Positions 34,423-43,256 of a DNA stretch of 64,000 bases are shown in pieces (position 1 is the stretch's first letter; each line of letters begins with the position of its first letter). The notes beneath the pieces are model-generated. The model worked only from the letters and a program-made list of their open reading frames with translations. It did not search any database and had not been told where the DNA came from. The DNA is taken from the NCBI GenBank assembly GCA_964611645.1, contig CAZTAO010000008.1, positions 1-64,000 on the forward strand, given 5' to 3'. Made by a program: the position numbers and the translations under genes. The DNA comes from CAZTAO01 sp964611645 (GTDB taxonomy: Bacteria; Armatimonadota; UBA5829).

Positions 34423-37038
34423 TCACTGCCCGTGCGTGAAAGTCAGTTCTCCGCCCTCATTCACATCCACCAGCACCGTGTCATTCTCTTTGAACTCGCC
34501 GGCCAGTATCTTGGTCGCGAGTTTGTCCTGTATCTCGCGCTGGATTGTCCGCTTGAGCGGCCTTGCTCCGAAGTTGGGGTCAAAGCCTATTGCTGCCAGT
34601 TTGGACTTCGCCGCATCGGTTAGTTCTATGTTCATGTGCCTGTCCGCCAGTCGCAGTTTGAGGTGCTTGAGCTGGATGTCCACAATCCGCCTGATGTCAG
34701 CCTCGGTAAGCGAGTGGAAAACGATTATCTCATCTATCCTGTTAAGGAACTCCGGCCTGAACGACAGCCTCAGCGCATCTAGCACTTTGCGCTTGAGATC
34801 ATCCTCGGTGTGGGTTCCGGCAATCTCATGCCTGAACCCCAGAGACGCCTGCTCCCGGATCATATCCGAGCCGACGTTGCTGGTCATAATGATCACGGCG
34901 TTCCTGAAGTCCACCGTCCGCCCCTGGCCGTCAGTCAGTCTCCCGTCTTCCAGTATCTGCAGGAGCACATTGAACACATCCGGGTGCGCTTTCTCGATCT
35001 CATCGAACAGGATCACGCTGTAGGACCGCCTGCGGATATGCTCCGTGAGGTACCCGCCCTCATCGTAGCCCACATAGCCGGGAGGAGCTCCGATCATTCT
35101 CGCAACTGAGTGCTTTTCCATGAACTCGGACATATCAATTCGCACCATCGCGCGCTCGTCGTCAAACAAGAACTCCGCCAAAGCCCGGGCAAGCTCTGTC
35201 TTTCCGACGCCCGTCGGCCCCATAAATATGAAGCTGCCGATTGGCCTGGAGGGGTCCTGGAGTCCGGCTCTGGCCCTGCGCACGGCGTTCGACACGGCGG
35301 TGATCGCCTCTTCCTGGCCGATGACTCTCTCAGAAAGCCTCTCCTCCATCTGGATCAGCTTCTGGATCTCACCCTCCAGCATTCGGGTAACCGGTACTCC
35401 TGTCCACTTGCTCACCACCTGCGCGATGTCTTCCTCGCTCACTTCCTCATTGAGCATTTTGCCGCTCTTCTGCAGTTCGGCGAGGGCTGCCTCGCTTTGG
35501 GTCAACTCATCTTGCAGCTTGGGCATCTCGCCGTGCCGCAGTTCCGCAGCCTTTGCCAGGTTGCCTTCCCGCTCGGCGACTACCTCATCCGCCTTCGCCT
35601 GCTCCATCCTCGCCTTGATGTCTCGTATCTTGGCGATGGCGTCCTTCTCGCTCGACCAATGGGCCTTCATCCCGGAGGATTTCTCCTTCAGGTCGGCGAG
35701 CTCCCTCTGCAGCTTGTGCAGATGCTTCTTCGATGGCTCGTCGGTCTCTTTCTTCAGGGCTTCGGCCTCGATCTCCAACTGCCGCATGCGCCGCTCGACC
35801 TCATCGATCTCGGTCGGCATGCTGTCTATCTCTATCCGCAGTTTCGAGGCTGACTCATCGATCAGGTCTATCGCTTTGTCCGGGAGAAACCTGTCTGAGA
35901 TGTACCTGTCGGATAGCATTGCCGCGGCTATCAGCGCGGAGTCCAGAATTCGTACCCCGTGATGGGTTTCGTAACGCTCCTTCAGGCCTCTGAGTATCGC
36001 AACCGTGTCATCGACCCCCGGCGGGTTCACAACAATTGGCTGGAAGCGCCTCTCCAGCGCCGCATCTTTCTCAACGTGTTTGCGGTACTCGTCCAGTGTG
36101 GTTGCGCCAACGCATTTCAGTTCCCCGCGCGCCAGCATCGGTTTCAGGAGGTTGGCGGCATCCACCGCCCCCTCTGCTGCCCCTGCGCCGACAATTGTAT
36201 GCAACTCGTCGATGAACAGGATGATCTCCCCGGCAGACTCCTTGATCTCCTTGAGCACTGCCTTGAGTCTGTCCTCGAACTCGCCCCTGTATTTGGTGCC
36301 GGCGATGAGTGAGCCGAGGTCCAATGCCACAACTTTTCGGTTCTTCAGGCTCTCGGGAATGTCTCCGCTTACAATCCTCTGTGCCAAGCCCTCCACAATT
36401 GCGGTTTTTCCAACGCCCGGCTCCCCAATGAGAACCGGGTTGTTTTTGGTTCTTCGCGACAGAACCTGCACCACCCGCCTTATCTCCTCGTCTCTGCCGA
36501 TTACCGGATCGAGCTTGCCCTTGCGGGCCTCCTCAGTGAGGTCTCTTCCATACCTTTCAAGAGCCTGGTACTTCTCCTCCGGGTTCTGGTCAGTAACCCT
36601 CTGGCTGCCCCGCACCTCCACCAGCGCGGAGTATATGCTGTCTTTGCTTGCTCCGGAGGTCACCAGCAACCTGCCCGCTGTTCCGGTGTCCTGTGCCGCG
36701 CCGATGAGCAGGTGCTCCGTGCTTACATACTCATCCTTCAGCCGCTCGGCTTCGGCAAACGCCTGCTCGAACATGCGGTTCAGGCGCTGGCCCATCTGTG
36801 TCCCGGCTCCTGCCGAAATCTTAGGCATCGACTCTATTGCCTCCCGAACCCTGGCAGCCAACTCCTCCGGGTTGATCCCAATCCTCTGTAGGATAGGAGC
36901 TACTATCCCGCCGTCCTGCGTTACCAGCGCCAGGAGCAGGTGCTCCGGCTCAACCTGCTGCTGGCCGCTCTCCTGTGCGATATGCTGCGCATCCTGGACT
37001 GCGTCCTGCGCTTTGATTGTGAACTTGTCTAGTCTCAT
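34423..37038 (-). CDS. clpB: Chaperone ClpB, AAA+ disaggregase
   Basis: 871 aa from the ATG at 37038 ([17 protein letters not shown], ribosome site AGGGGG), the usual length. Order: N domain with repeated Clp_N motifs (1-145), NBD1 with Walker A GEPGVGKT, a coiled-coil middle domain (about 410-530, with [16 protein letters not shown]), NBD2 with Walker A GPTGVGKT and sensor residues, and the D2 small domain. It works with DnaK to dissolve aggregates. No CIRCE element is visible upstream, so regulation is not by the HrcA operator type seen here. Confidence 0.96.
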   Translation of the reverse strand: MRLDKFTIKAQDAVQDAQHIAQESGQQQVEPEHLLLALVTQDGGIVAPILQRIGINPEELAARVREAIESMPKISAGAGTQMGQRLNRMFEQAFAEAERLKDEYVSTEHLLIGAAQDTGTAGRLLVTSGASKDSIYSALVEVRGSQRVTDQNPEEKYQALERYGRDLTEEARKGKLDPVIGRDEEIRRVVQVLSRRTKNNPVLIGEPGVGKTAIVEGLAQRIVSGDIPESLKNRKVVALDLGSLIAGTKYRGEFEDRLKAVLKEIKESAGEIILFIDELHTIVGAGAAEGAVDAANLLKPMLARGELKCVGATTLDEYRKHVEKDAALERRFQPIVVNPPGVDDTVAILRGLKERYETHHGVRILDSALIAAAMLSDRYISDRFLPDKAIDLIDESASKLRIEIDSMPTEIDEVERRMRQLEIEAEALKKETDEPSKKHLHKLQRELADLKEKSSGMKAHWSSEKDAIAKIRDIKARMEQAKADEVVAEREGNLAKAAELRHGEMPKLQDELTQSEAALAELQKSGKMLNEEVSEEDIAQVVSKWTGVPVTRMLEGEIQKLIQMEERLSERVIGQEEAITAVSNAVRRARAGLQDPSRPIGSFIFMGPTGVGKTELARALAEFLFDDERAMVRIDMSEFMEKHSVARMIGAPPGYVGYDEGGYLTEHIRRRSYSVILFDEIEKAHPDVFNVLLQILEDGRLTDGQGRTVDFRNAVIIMTSNVGSDMIREQASLGFRHEIAGTHTEDDLKRKVLDALRLSFRPEFLNRIDEIIVFHSLTEADIRRIVDIQLKHLKLRLADRHMNIELTDAAKSKLAAIGFDPNFGARPLKRTIQREIQDKLATKILAGEFKENDTVLVDVNEGGELTFTHGQ

Positions 37039-37392
37039 CTGTTTCCCCCTGTAGTGGGCAATTCTCGTCCTCTGCTGTAGTATTGGCACGCACACTATAT
37101 ACCCCACTTTGCGTGCTCACACCGGCGCATCGCGCAACCTGAGTGTATAACAGTCAAGTAAACGCACTGCACTACAATCAATTATAGCATGGGAACCCTG
37201 GAGTTGAGAATAGTCGTCGTATAGATGTGCGAATTTCGTCATTGATTACCGAGTGGCGAAAAATGACAAGAAAATGTAGAAGGTGTTTGCGTATACGTCG
37301 TAGAATAAATAACATACGGTGCGTTGAGGCGCGCAGTCCATTGCGCTTAATCTATTTCGTTATCGTCTCTCGTGCCAGAAGAGGTGGAAGAC
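37039..37392. other. Divergent promoter region between clpB and a sigma factor gene
   Basis: 354 bp, AT-richer than its surroundings. For the sigma gene a -35 TTGCGT (37287-37292), 17-bp spacer and -10 TAACAT (37310-37315) is plausible. No CIRCE, HAIR or CtsR-type repeat was found for clpB. No gene is supported. Confidence 0.5.
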
Positions 37393-38286
37393 ATGGGTGT
37401 AAAAGATCCACCCAAGAACGCGCGGCTGAGCGAACGCAGATGCTCACGGCCCGCAGAGTTGGACGACTACCTTGATGTATATCTCTCGCGCATAGGTAAG
37501 AGTCCGCTGTTGTCCTCTCCCCAGGAGTGCGGTTTGGCGGTTCGCGCCAAAGCGGGGGATGAGGTGGCAAAGAACAAACTCATCGAGTCCAACCTGAAGC
37601 TGGTGGTCAGTGTGGCCAAGCAGTATACCAGGTGCGGATACCCTCTGGCTGACCTTATCCAGGAGGGCAACATCGGGCTGATGAAAGCTGTTGAGGCGTT
37701 TGATCCCGAGAGAGGCTTCCGCTTCAGCACATACGCGGTGGCTTGGATCAAGCAGGCCATCACCAGGTCTATAGAGAAGCAGAGCAGAGCCATCCGCATC
37801 CCCAGCTATGTCATACAGTCGGCTCGGAGGCTCAAGAGGGTGGGGTCGGCTTTCGCCAACCTGAATGGTCGGGAACCCACCATAGATGAGCTCTGCGAAC
37901 AGACCAACATGCCCATCGAACGCTTGAGACGAGTCCTTGAGGCTTCGGAGCCGGTGCTTTCACTGGATGATTACGTCGGGGATGAGGGCAAGACTCTTCT
38001 GGTGGAGCGCCTGAACGATGAGAGCGCTACCAACCCCGAGTGTGAGGCGTTGCAGCAGGAGAGCATCGAGATCACTCGGGAGATGGTGAGATGGCTGACT
38101 CCACAGGAGAAACTCATCATCGAGCAGAGGTTTGGTATAGTTAGCGGGTCGGCTGCCACGCTTCAGGACATCGGTAAGCAATTGCACATTACCCGGGAGA
38201 GAGTTCGGCAGTTGGAGAAGAGGGCTCTTAAGAAACTCCGGGTGGCTATGGGCAGCACTAATATGGATTCGTATTTCTTGGCTTGA
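37393..38286 (+). CDS. RNA polymerase sigma-70 family factor (group 2, RpoD/RpoS-like)
   Basis: 297 aa from the ATG at 37393 (GAGGTGG upstream); GTG 37372 is an alternative. All conserved regions are present: 1.2 (ELDDYLDVYLSRIGKSPLLS), 2 (NLKLVVSVAKQYTRCGYPLADLIQEGN split across two segments), 2.3-2.4 (FRFSTYAVAWIKQAITRSI), 3 (IPSYVIQSARRLKRV) and 4.2 (TLQDIGKQLHITRERVRQLE). The short length and absence of an acidic 1.1 region point to a secondary (RpoS/SigB-cyanobacterial type) factor. Divergent from clpB, so a stress role is a reasonable guess. Confidence 0.93.
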   Translation: MGVKDPPKNARLSERRCSRPAELDDYLDVYLSRIGKSPLLSSPQECGLAVRAKAGDEVAKNKLIESNLKLVVSVAKQYTRCGYPLADLIQEGNIGLMKAVEAFDPERGFRFSTYAVAWIKQAITRSIEKQSRAIRIPSYVIQSARRLKRVGSAFANLNGREPTIDELCEQTNMPIERLRRVLEASEPVLSLDDYVGDEGKTLLVERLNDESATNPECEALQQESIEITREMVRWLTPQEKLIIEQRFGIVSGSAATLQDIGKQLHITRERVRQLEKRALKKLRVAMGSTNMDSYFLA

Positions 38287-38399
38287 CGGTCGTTCGTCAT
38301 TTCTCGGTTGTTCCAGCGTCTGCGATTGGCTTACTACATTGGGGCAGTTTGCCCTCATTCCTCCGCGAGCAGACGTATCTTGGTTCTGGAGAGTCTACT

Positions 38400-38648
38400 A
38401 TGAAGACTAACTGGCGAACACTGAGGGGAATGTCGGAAGTTCTGTATGGTGACGTGAAGCTGACTGAACGCGAGGTTGAAGTAGCCAAGATGGTCTTCGG
38501 CGGGATGTCGTGCCGGGAGACCGCTGAGAAGATGCTCCTCAGCAAGAGGACAATCGACTCATCCCTGGCGCAGACCTACGACAAACTCGGCGTAAAAGGC
38601 AGACGCGAGGCGTTCCAGAAGCTAAAGGAACTCGGCATCATCCCCTGA
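38400..38648 (+). CDS. LuxR/GerE-type helix-turn-helix protein (single domain)
   Basis: 82 aa from the ATG at 38400. The domain is complete: LTEREVEVAKMVFGGMSCRETAEKMLLSKRTIDSSLAQTYDKLGVKGRREAFQKL over residues ~20-75, with the conserved E, G and recognition helix. No receiver or ligand domain precedes it. Its last 31 bases and the 20 bases downstream recur 228 bp further on (38846-38896). It follows the sigma factor gene by 113 bp. Confidence 0.8.
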   Translation: MKTNWRTLRGMSEVLYGDVKLTEREVEVAKMVFGGMSCRETAEKMLLSKRTIDSSLAQTYDKLGVKGRREAFQKLKELGIIP

Positions 38649-38668
38649 ACCCCGGACAAAGATGTCCA
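38618..38668. repeat. 51-bp direct repeat, first copy (luxR-type gene 3' end)
   Basis: Covers the last codons of the LuxR-type gene, the stop and 20 bases beyond. The second copy at 38846-38896 differs at one base. Offset is 228 bp. Confidence 0.85.
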
Positions 38669-38704
38669 ATCGCGAACACCAGGCGCAGAACCCCGCGCCC
38701 AGGT

Positions 38705-38840
38705 GTTTCGGGACTTGAGCCGGAGCGGAAGTCCCGAAACTAATCTTGCCACAAGCGAGGTCTTGTTTCGGGATTTCCGGACGGATGAATGGCTAGCTAT
38801 CCTATCGGGGCCGCAGTAATCCGTCCTCAAATCCCGAAAC
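38705..38840. repeat. Two related long hairpins with GTTTCGGGA stems
   Basis: Hairpin 1: a perfect 12-bp stem 38705-38716/38729-38740. Hairpin 2: a perfect 12-bp stem 38765-38776/38829-38840 continued after a 2-nt mismatch by a 7-bp stem 38779-38785/38820-38826 around a 34-nt loop. The outer arms differ only C/T, compensated on both sides. They lie between the two direct-repeat copies in the 367-bp gap 38649-39015, which holds no convincing gene. Confidence 0.75.
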
Positions 38841-38845
38841 ACCTT

Positions 38846-38896
38846 GAAGCTAAAGGAACTCGGCATCATCCCCTGAACCCCGGACAATGATGTCCA
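38846..38896. repeat. 51-bp direct repeat, second copy
   Basis: Repeats the 3' end of the LuxR-type gene without the body of the gene. A single T for A change separates it from the first copy. Confidence 0.85.
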
Positions 38897-39015
38897 GAAG
38901 CCTGGACCAGGCGCTACCCATGCGCCTGATCGTCTACTGCGTCGCCGTCTAGCCGTCCGCACCCAGGAAGACTGGCACAGCGAGATTCCGCTGAGCCGCC
39001 GGCTTTACGCAAACC

Positions 39016-40974
39016 CTACTCCGCCAAGTCCACTCCTAGCTTCTTGCTCAGCTTCGCCCGGTATTCCTCGACGGGGGTTGAACTAAGAGCCTTGCACTCC
39101 AGCTTCTTCCAGAGCTTCAGGAACTCCACCGCCTCGGTCTTGAGCCTGCGGTCGCGGGCTGGGAGCTGCTCCAGCATCGCGTGTTGCAGGGGGATTCTTG
39201 CCGACAGGACGTGCTCCAGGGCCGTCGGGTTGTCTCGGACAGCTCGCTTCGCGCTCTCAAACAGCGCATAGCCCTTGTTGATGGCGGAGGTTGTGAGGTC
39301 GCGGCCGTATCCCAGTTTGCAGGATAGAAGCTGGTCTTCCGTGATGGGCTTGTACTCATCCGCAGTCCAGGCTGAGGTGCGCTTCGATGGCATCGGCTGC
39401 CAACTCTCAGGCTTGCTGACCAGTTCGATGTATTGCTTGATATGCTTGTCCGCACGACCGTAATAGCTGGCCAGGAACTCGTCCATCCCCTTGTCCGCGT
39501 CGAAGTCCGGGTTGCGCAGAAGCTCCATCCAGAGCCAATACCGCAGGAACCCGAACCCCGCCTGGATATCGATCATCGAGTCCACCAGCACTCCCTGCGC
39601 TCCGAGCCTCTGGTAAGCCTTCACATTGTCCCGCAGGCTCAGCAGGTCCGTCGGCTGGCCAAGCGACCCGCTCAGCCAGTAGTCATACACAAACACCTTG
39701 TCCGCTACTGCTTTCCAGGAAGTGATCTCGGACCCGTGGTTGTAGAACACGTCGTTGATGGGGCCTCGGTCGATGGAATGGCAGAAGCACCGCTCGATGG
39801 GGCAGTACCACACCATCACATTCTTGTGAGCTTTGATGTTGCGAGGAGGCCGGCGGGTGTAGGAGTAAGCGAAAGTGCCGATCTTGGTGTTTGGATAGTC
39901 CTTTTCGAGAATGGACGCGACCCTGCTCACAAACTCGATATTCAGCCCCGCGAGCCCGCCCATAGGGTTCCACCAGCCCTCGGGGAGTCCCTGCGGCGCC
40001 ACTCTGCGCGCCCCGTCCCAACCGCCGTACTTCTTCCGCGCGGCATTGCAGTTTTCGCACCGGCAGTAGCCAGTAGTGTCGCTCTGGCCGATGAAGAATG
40101 CGTCCGCGTCCGGGTTTGCCTTCATCCATCCCGCCATGGTCTCCGCTGCGGCCTGCGCGACGCCGGGGTTGGTGAGACACAGTTCCAGGTCGCCATCATT
40201 GTTGCCTCTGGTATCGCGTTTGCCGTCGATCATGGCAAAGTACTCGGGATGGTCATTGGCATACTTCGCGGCGGGCACCAATTCCATCAGATTATGCGCG
40301 AACTTCACCACTTTGTACGACCCACCGTGCTTCTCATCTATCGGGACAACGTGCTGCCTCAACTGGTTCCCGCTGTTGCGGGTGCGGGAGGCGTAATCCT
40401 GCGAAAAGTGTTCCCTCCACCAGTCGCTCCAGATGTATCCCGAATACATCCAGGGTTCTCGATACTCAAACGCCGGTAATGCGGAGGTGTTGATCGCCGC
40501 CAGCGTGATGGTCTCGGTCTTCGGAACAACGCTGGTATCAGGGGTAAACCACCGGCAGGCGAGATAATCCTCCAATAGCCCGTAGACGCCGTACAGAGTC
40601 CCCCTTGGCCGTCCACCGGCAATCACAAGCTTGTCTCCGACAGTCCTGATAATGTAGCCCTCCTGCCCAAGGTCCGGCCAACTTGGCGCAGCGCCGATCT
40701 CGGCCAGATACCGGCAGTTCCCCAGTATGATCGCGTGGGCGGGCAGGGGACTGGAGTCTCGGATGATCCCGAGGTCTGCCCCGCTCATTTGCCTGATATG
40801 TGAAGCCATTTCCGTCGCCGCGAATTCTTCGGATGGAATCGCGGCTTCCGGAATCACGATCACAAAGTCGCTCTTTCCATTCTCAACCAGTGTCAGCGCA
40901 TTTGCGGCAACACCGAAGACAAAGGACATCAGCAAAAGGGACAACACAATGTAGATTAGAGCCGCTCGGAGCAT
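39016..40974 (-). CDS. Secreted DUF4838-domain protein (glycosidase-like)
   Basis: 652 aa with a signal peptide (IYIVLSLLLMSFVFGVAANA). Residues about 30-150 form an alpha-glucuronidase/GH20-type N-terminal alpha/beta domain (EEFAATEMASHIRQMSGADL, then GRPRGTLYGVYGLLEDY). A barrel with DUF4838 follows (SQDYASRTRN, GYCRCENCNAARKKYGG with four Cys, FAYSYTRRPP, WYCPIERCFCHSI). A C-terminal helical domain ends the protein. Probably an exo-acting polysaccharide hydrolase outside the cell; activity unknown for the family. Confidence 0.83.
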   Translation of the reverse strand: MLRAALIYIVLSLLLMSFVFGVAANALTLVENGKSDFVIVIPEAAIPSEEFAATEMASHIRQMSGADLGIIRDSSPLPAHAIILGNCRYLAEIGAAPSWPDLGQEGYIIRTVGDKLVIAGGRPRGTLYGVYGLLEDYLACRWFTPDTSVVPKTETITLAAINTSALPAFEYREPWMYSGYIWSDWWREHFSQDYASRTRNSGNQLRQHVVPIDEKHGGSYKVVKFAHNLMELVPAAKYANDHPEYFAMIDGKRDTRGNNDGDLELCLTNPGVAQAAAETMAGWMKANPDADAFFIGQSDTTGYCRCENCNAARKKYGGWDGARRVAPQGLPEGWWNPMGGLAGLNIEFVSRVASILEKDYPNTKIGTFAYSYTRRPPRNIKAHKNVMVWYCPIERCFCHSIDRGPINDVFYNHGSEITSWKAVADKVFVYDYWLSGSLGQPTDLLSLRDNVKAYQRLGAQGVLVDSMIDIQAGFGFLRYWLWMELLRNPDFDADKGMDEFLASYYGRADKHIKQYIELVSKPESWQPMPSKRTSAWTADEYKPITEDQLLSCKLGYGRDLTTSAINKGYALFESAKRAVRDNPTALEHVLSARIPLQHAMLEQLPARDRRLKTEAVEFLKLWKKLECKALSSTPVEEYRAKLSKKLGVDLAE

Positions 40975-41158
40975 AGGTCAGTCACCTCATCGCGAATTAA
41001 TAGTGCACACTGCCAGGATATAATTCGACTCTGCTGCCGGAAAAACCTGTTTCGTTAGCAGGTAGATGTCTGCAAGATGCAGAACATGGATATTGCTGAC
41101 TCAGTCCAGTTCGTCGTATGGGTCAACCGAACAAATACTACTATGGTGGAGGAGTAAG

Positions 41159-41581
41159 ATGGTCAGAAGAATCGCTGCTTTAGTTGTAGTGTTGTGTGTT
41201 CTCGCTTCAATCGGCGCTCTTGCCGCAGAGAAGAAGTCTGCGCAAGTCATGCTCGGGGGCAAAGTTGTTATCAAGTTTGACCGTGGCATGGGCAAGCAGA
41301 CCGCGATGGATCGGGCGAAGTTCGCCGCGACCAAACTCAATGCCTACCTTGCCGGGAGCAAGCTTGAGGAGTTCAACATTGTGGCCAAGAAGAACAAGGG
41401 CCAGTATGTGGTATCCGCCGGCAAATTCATGGTTGCCGCAATAGACGCCAAGGCAGCCTACAAAGACAAGAATACCAAACCTAGATACCTCGCGCTCAGT
41501 TGGGCTGAGAATATCCGAAAGGTAATCAAGGAAGCCAAGCTCAATGGAACCACCGGCAAGCTGAAAGCCACCTACAAATAG
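41159..41581 (+). CDS. Small secreted basic protein of unknown function
   Basis: 140 aa from the ATG at 41159 (GGAGGAG upstream). Signal peptide MVRRIAALVVVLCVLASIGALAA, then a Lys-rich mature part of about 115 residues with two alternating beta/alpha stretches (AQVMLGGKVVIKFDRGMGKQ cut to two motifs; AMDRAKFAATKLNAYLAG). No cysteines in the mature part. I do not recognise the family. It lies between the divergent DUF4838 gene and the PQQ genes, so a surface role is plausible. Confidence 0.65.
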   Translation: MVRRIAALVVVLCVLASIGALAAEKKSAQVMLGGKVVIKFDRGMGKQTAMDRAKFAATKLNAYLAGSKLEEFNIVAKKNKGQYVVSAGKFMVAAIDAKAAYKDKNTKPRYLALSWAENIRKVIKEAKLNGTTGKLKATYK

Positions 41582-41611
41582 TCACAGTGCCTGTCGGCAG
41601 AACAATCCAAA

Positions 41612-41692
41612 CCCATCATCCTGAGCCTGTCGAAGGATGCGAACGGACAGCATTTCCGTGGTCGCACGATTCCACAGGCTCAGCGTGATGAT
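41612..41692. repeat. CATCCTGAGCCTGTCGAAGGATG-type inverted repeat
   Basis: Left arm 41612-41632 and right arm 41671-41692 pair imperfectly (CATCA...GAGCCTGT with ACAGGCTC...TGATG). This resembles an intergenic palindrome common in several environmental phyla. It lies in the 245-bp gap ahead of the PQQ gene. Confidence 0.6.
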
Positions 41693-41750
41693 GCCTTTCC
41701 CCCATATAAACCCCGAAGCCCACAACTCACAACGCGCAATGCGTCCACGC

Positions 41751-41780
41751 TTGACAGCACACTCTCTCAACCGTTATAAA
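41751..41780 (+). promoter_or_regulatory. Promoter of the first PQQ-type gene
   Basis: A -35 TTGACA (41751-41756), 18-bp spacer and -10 TATAAA (41775-41780) lie 46 bp before the ATG at 41827. Confidence 0.7.
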
Positions 41781-41826
41781 GTACATGGGTTGAGTTCAAC
41801 TGAGATTGCTTTGGAGGACGATATAT

Positions 41827-43029
41827 ATGCGACGAGCTGTAGTCATCGCGACCGCGTTGGTGTTTGTGCTTTGCACCTGTCTCCTGGCTCAGGACTGGCC
41901 GCAATTCCGGGGGCCTTACGCAAACGGGTTCTCCGGAGAAAAGGGCCTCAACAAGAGTTGGAGTTCCAAGAAGCCGCGTCTGCTTTGGCAGGTCAAGATG
42001 AGCGATGGAGGCTATGCGGGGCCGTCCGCGGCTGGTGGCAAAGTCTTCATCATCGACCATATCGGCGCTAAGGACTGTGTCCGTGCGCTGGATATCAACA
42101 CCGGCAAGCAACTCTGGCAGTATCAATACGACGACCCGGCAGGGAACAACTACGGCTTCTCCCGTTCCACACCCGTCGTTAGCGGTGGCAAAGTCTACAC
42201 AGCGGGACGAATGGGCATAGTGCTGTGTCTTAATGCCGCCAGCGGCAAGCTGTTGTGGTGGAAGAACGTTCTCAAGGACTTCCGAGGCGGAAAGCCCACC
42301 TGGGACTACGCCTGGTCGCCGGTTGTTGATGGCAACAAGCTCCTCGTGTGCCCGGGTGGTGGGGCCTCGCTGGTCGCTTTGGACAAGAACACCGGCAAGA
42401 AGATATGGAGCACGCCCGGTGGAGAAGCCGCAAACTACTGCACACCTGTGATTGGAAAGATAAACGGCCGCGCTCAGTACGTGTTCTTCACGCAGAAGAA
42501 CCTGGTAGGTGTCGATGCGGGCAGCGGCAAGCTGGTGTGGAGTTTCAAGTGGGAGAGTGGCTACGATGTTAACGCGGCCAGCCCCATCATTCTGGGCGAC
42601 TATGTCTTCATCACAAGCGGATACAACCACGGCTGCGCTATGCTGCTCGTGAAAGGGTCAAGAGCAAAAGCAGTCTGGCAGAACACTTCGATGCAGGCGC
42701 ACTTCAACACCCCGATTTACTACAACGGCTACATCTACGGAACCACTGATATGGGAGGCGCGCTCATTTGCATGGACGCCCGGACCGGTAAGGTGATGTG
42801 GCAGAGATCGGGATTTGAAAAAGGCGGAGTCGCGGCAGTCGACGGCGCGGTGATCGCGGTCGATGGCGCCGGTGGGGCGCATGTAGCGGTTGCGTTGAAT
42901 TCATCAGCGTATAAAGAACTGGGCAGGTTCACCCCACTGGGAGGCCAGTCGTGGACAGCCCCCATCGTGGCGAACGGAAAACTAATCACCCGAAACACCA
43001 GCACTTTAGCGTGCTATAGTCTGAAATAA
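41827..43029 (+). CDS. Secreted PQQ-like beta-propeller protein, paralogue 1
   Basis: 400 aa from ATG 41827 (GGAGGA upstream) with a signal peptide (AVVIATALVFVLCTCLLAQ). After DWPQFRG come at least six WD/PQQ-type blades with the ALDxxTGKxxW pattern (DINTGKQLW, NAASGKLLWW, DKNTGKKIW, DAGSGKLVW, DARTGKVMW). Such proteins bind ligands or act as outer-surface assembly or sensing proteins; no PQQ-dehydrogenase cysteine pair or heme motif is present, so enzyme activity is not implied. Closely related to the next gene. Confidence 0.85.
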   Translation: MRRAVVIATALVFVLCTCLLAQDWPQFRGPYANGFSGEKGLNKSWSSKKPRLLWQVKMSDGGYAGPSAAGGKVFIIDHIGAKDCVRALDINTGKQLWQYQYDDPAGNNYGFSRSTPVVSGGKVYTAGRMGIVLCLNAASGKLLWWKNVLKDFRGGKPTWDYAWSPVVDGNKLLVCPGGGASLVALDKNTGKKIWSTPGGEAANYCTPVIGKINGRAQYVFFTQKNLVGVDAGSGKLVWSFKWESGYDVNAASPIILGDYVFITSGYNHGCAMLLVKGSRAKAVWQNTSMQAHFNTPIYYNGYIYGTTDMGGALICMDARTGKVMWQRSGFEKGGVAAVDGAVIAVDGAGGAHVAVALNSSAYKELGRFTPLGGQSWTAPIVANGKLITRNTSTLACYSLK

Positions 43030-43040
43030 CCCGGCGAAAC

Positions 43041-43133
43041 ACCCCAGCCCTCTCCCCCGGCCCGGGGGAGAGGCGCTGCCCGAAAGCAGACCCTGGCGGA
43101 GCGGGGCTGCGAAAGGGGCTGGGGTGAGGGGAA
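43041..43133. repeat. CTCTCCC-type palindromic repeat, long form
   Basis: 93 bp with CCCTCTCCC arms, a central GCGCTGCCCGAAAGCAGA block and the GGGGTGAGGGG end. Nearly identical in its middle part to 47437-47521, 4.4 kb away. Confidence 0.85.
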
Positions 43134-43256
43134 GCCACAATCCCTGCGAAAAGGCACTTACCCCGAAGCCAACTCTTGAACAGCACGAGCGCTAATACCT
43201 CGTTTCATGCGTCATAGTATAGTAGAACCAACGGGAGTAGATGGAGGATTGTGTTA

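Noticed and set aside
37039..37392. CIRCE or other heat-shock operator for clpB
   Set aside because: No TTAGCACTC-N9-GAGTGCTAA or CTTGAGT-N7-ACTCAAG repeat is found.
38846..38962. A second LuxR-type gene or pseudogene
   Set aside because: Only the terminal 31 coding bases are duplicated; no body of a gene is present upstream of the second copy.
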